Origin: Erysipelothrix sp. UBA3383
GTDB lineage: Bacteria > Bacillota_I > Bacilli_A > Erysipelotrichales > Erysipelotrichaceae
Assembly: GCA_002358955.1 (NCBI GenBank)
Contig: DEPV01000127.1
Location: 1 to 13,947 of the forward strand
Length of the DNA: 13,947 nt
Direction: 5' to 3'
Positions within the stretch are counted from its first letter, which is position 1, and every line of letters starts with the position of its first letter. The translations under genes were made by a program, and so were the position numbers. Under the pieces are notes generated by a model. That model ran no database searches and was not told the origin of the DNA. It saw only the letters and a list, made by a program, of their open reading frames with translations. Positions 12,173 through 13,947 of the stretch are shown piece by piece.

Positions 12173-13947
12173 ATGAAAAAAATACTAGCTAAGTTTCTTG
12201 GTGTTGCACTTGTTTTAACAAGTTTTAATATGAACATTGCAGCAGAAGGAAACACAGAATCTGATGTGATTAAAAAAGAAGCAACACTAAATTCAAATGA
12301 GATTGCAAAACAGATCAATCAAGATACTTATGTAGATGTTGATGTAGTACCAAGTGAAACTCAAACATGGACTGAGAATAATATGTTGGTGATCGATGGT
12401 GATCAAAGTTTTGAAGCTTCAGTAAAACTTACAAATGATGCTGTAGAGCCATTAGGAGATATGAAGTTTTATGTTAAGGTGCCTTCAGAACTAGGATTTA
12501 TGTTCCAAGGTATTACAGTTGAAGATACCAATGCGATTGTATATTATACAACGACAGATTTAGCGGAAAACAACCGACCTGCAGATCATGCGAGATTTGA
12601 GAAATGGAAAGAGAAAAATCTTGAAGGAATGGGCTATTCAACTGAAATGCCAGCTAATCCAGATGAGATTACAGGGATCTTCATTGATTATCAAGATGCT
12701 ACACTTCCACAAGGGGCTTCAACTAAACTAAGTCTTCGTTATAAAACAGCAGAAGATATTAAAGAAAATTCAACTCATATCTTTGGATTCAGTTATACCA
12801 ATGAAGAGTTAATAGCTTCTAAAGATTTTGGTAAAGCATACGGTAGTCTATCTGCTGGAAATAATATCTTAGTGATTAATCATGATGCGAACTTACCAGA
12901 GTTCTTATACCAAAATAAACCAGAGACAAACTTACTTGGAACAATGGGTATGTTATACCCATTTGTAACAGCACCAAGTACAGAACCTGAATTGGATGGG
13001 TATGAGTTTATTGGATGGTCCTTTGATAAAGAAGGAAAAGAGATGTTAAACCCACAGATCTTATATGAAATTACAGATAAGTCTGAAGTTACACTTTATG
13101 CACAATGGAGAGCATTACCAACACAGATTTTTGTTGCTGAAAAAGTAGGGACACAAAACCTTCCTGTTGCAGTATTGTACGGTAACTTTGGAACTGAAGC
13201 TGAAATTAACTATGAACCACAAGAGCGTGAAGGATATACCTTCAAGTATTGGATTTTACCAAATGGTGAGAAATCAGAAACACCTGAATTCTTTATTGAT
13301 GATATTAATATTATGACCTTGATTGCAGTATTTGAAGTTACTCAACTAAATCTAAATATGCATGCAAACTTTGGGGATGATAATACTAAATCAATCACTT
13401 TCGACTTTGGTAAAAATATTACAATTCCTGCAAATGAGTTCCTAAGACCAGGATATACATTTACAGGATGGAATGATCAAGCAGATGGTAAAGGGGCGTT
13501 CCATTATAGTGACCAAGATACCATTGCTGGACCAATCACAAAAGAAAATGTTGATATCTATGCACAATGGAGTGCAAATTCATATACTGTTAAATATGAC
13601 TCCAATGGTGCAGAAGGTGAAATGGAGGATCAAGACTTCATTTATGATATAGAACAAGCGTTAAATGAAAATAAATTTGTTAAAGAAGGATTTGATTTTG
13701 CAGGATGGACTATTGATGGAGATTCAAAAGTTTATGCTGATATGGAAGTAGTCAATAACCTTGTTACTGAAGGTGAAGTTACTCTAGTTGCTGTATGGAA
13801 TGAAAAAGATGCAGAACCAACTTTTCCAGTAGAACCAACAGAACCAGTAGATCCAACAGAGCCAACAGAACCAACAGAGCCTACAGAACCAGTAGACCCT
13901 GCACAACCAACTGAGCCAACAGAACCAGTAGACCCTGCAGAACCAAC
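12173..13947 (+). CDS. Secreted surface protein with InlB/Flg_new-type repeats and Pro-rich stalk, 3' end missing
   Basis: 591 codons are visible and the frame is open at the window edge. Residues 1-24 are a signal peptide (MKKILAKFLGVALVLTSF core, cleavage near IAA-E25). Residues about 30-235 form an N-terminal beta-rich domain I do not recognise (for example SELGFMFQGITVEDTNAI). Then come four Listeria-Bacteroides (Flg_new/InlB B-type) repeats with the pattern GYxFxGW...YAQW. Their ends are YAQW 309-312, AVFE 385-388 (degenerate), YAQW 463-466 and VAVW 539-542. GYTFTGWNDQADGKGAFHYS lies in the third. From E548 a Pro-Thr-Glu-Val-Asp stalk begins, typical of wall-spanning regions before an LPXTG anchor, which would lie outside. 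The likely role is adhesion or host interaction, as in Erysipelothrix, Listeria and Clostridium surface proteins; this is inferred from architecture. Start ATG has AAAGGGG 6 bases upstream. Confidence 0.85.
   Translation, partial: MKKILAKFLGVALVLTSFNMNIAAEGNTESDVIKKEATLNSNEIAKQINQDTYVDVDVVPSETQTWTENNMLVIDGDQSFEASVKLTNDAVEPLGDMKFYVKVPSELGFMFQGITVEDTNAIVYYTTTDLAENNRPADHARFEKWKEKNLEGMGYSTEMPANPDEITGIFIDYQDATLPQGASTKLSLRYKTAEDIKENSTHIFGFSYTNEELIASKDFGKAYGSLSAGNNILVINHDANLPEFLYQNKPETNLLGTMGMLYPFVTAPSTEPELDGYEFIGWSFDKEGKEMLNPQILYEITDKSEVTLYAQWRALPTQIFVAEKVGTQNLPVAVLYGNFGTEAEINYEPQEREGYTFKYWILPNGEKSETPEFFIDDINIMTLIAVFEVTQLNLNMHANFGDDNTKSITFDFGKNITIPANEFLRPGYTFTGWNDQADGKGAFHYSDQDTIAGPITKENVDIYAQWSANSYTVKYDSNGAEGEMEDQDFIYDIEQALNENKFVKEGFDFAGWTIDGDSKVYADMEVVNNLVTEGEVTLVAVWNEKDAEPTFPVEPTEPVDPTEPTEPTEPTEPVDPAQPTEPTEPVDPAEP
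13814..13947 (+). repeat. Pro-Thr-Glu repeat coding region, continues past the window
   Basis: Codons for EPT, EPV and DP(T/A) alternate as short units, EPTEPVDPTEPT and EPVDPAQPTEP, with near-identical codon blocks (CCAACAGAACCAGTAGA). Such units expand and shrink without frameshift and encode an extended, acidic stalk of the surface protein. Both the DNA and the protein repetition are directly visible. Confidence 0.85.

Noticed and set aside
1..13947. tRNA, rRNA, phage, toxin-antitoxin or defence genes
   Set aside because: None was recognised on either strand; coding frames are accounted for by transport, regulation, enzyme and surface genes.

Overview
The window is low-GC DNA with strong AGGAGG-type ribosome binding sites, short intergenic hairpin terminators and Gram-positive gene families: an Mga-like regulator, a CopY-type copper operator, and a surface protein with Listeria-Bacteroides repeats and a Pro-rich stalk. 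This points to a Bacillota (Firmicutes) chromosome. Several traits would suit Erysipelotrichia/Erysipelothrix, but that placement is inference and no 16S or housekeeping marker is present.

Left part (1-2360): the 3' end of a probable lipoprotein gene (terminator 503-540) is followed by a decayed sucrose locus. Scattered, frameshifted pieces of a GH32 sucrose-6-phosphate hydrolase (about 644-1037) overlap an intact PfkB-type fructokinase (1027-1920). A gene-poor stretch (1921-2360) holds the fructokinase terminator and a degraded insertion-sequence end with a broken transposase N-terminus. This remnant runs into the start of the next gene.

Middle part (2361-9449): an Mga/AtxA-like regulator converges on a cytosolic zinc-dependent phospholipase C-like hydrolase. 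Divergent from the hydrolase is a CPH-type (CopB-like) copper P-type ATPase with a His-rich repeat N-terminus, preceded by a near-perfect CopY operator. It converges on a two-gene minus-strand operon of short chromate-family transporters, N-terminal and C-terminal types, coupled by TAATG. Behind that lies a minus-strand ABC exporter operon (ATPase and ABC-2 permease, 4-base overlap). Its promoter carries four near-tandem 8-bp units and an 8-bp inverted repeat, which look like an operator.

Right part (9450-13947): a divergently transcribed NDP-sugar nucleotidyltransferase is followed by an MFS exporter with its own extended -10 promoter. A roughly 350-base non-coding stretch then contains an orphan terminator-like hairpin. 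Last is the 5' 591 codons of a large secreted surface protein (signal peptide, N-terminal domain, four InlB/Flg_new-type repeats, Pro-Thr-Glu stalk) that runs off the window.

Overall the window shows chromosomal single-gene and two-gene units for metal and drug efflux and surface functions. I see no phage, CRISPR, defence system or clearly new multi-gene system. The most unusual items are the decaying sucrose locus, the IS remnant fused to a regulator start, the copper operator without a local CopY, the repeat-rich ABC promoter and the possible small RNA near 11870-11939.
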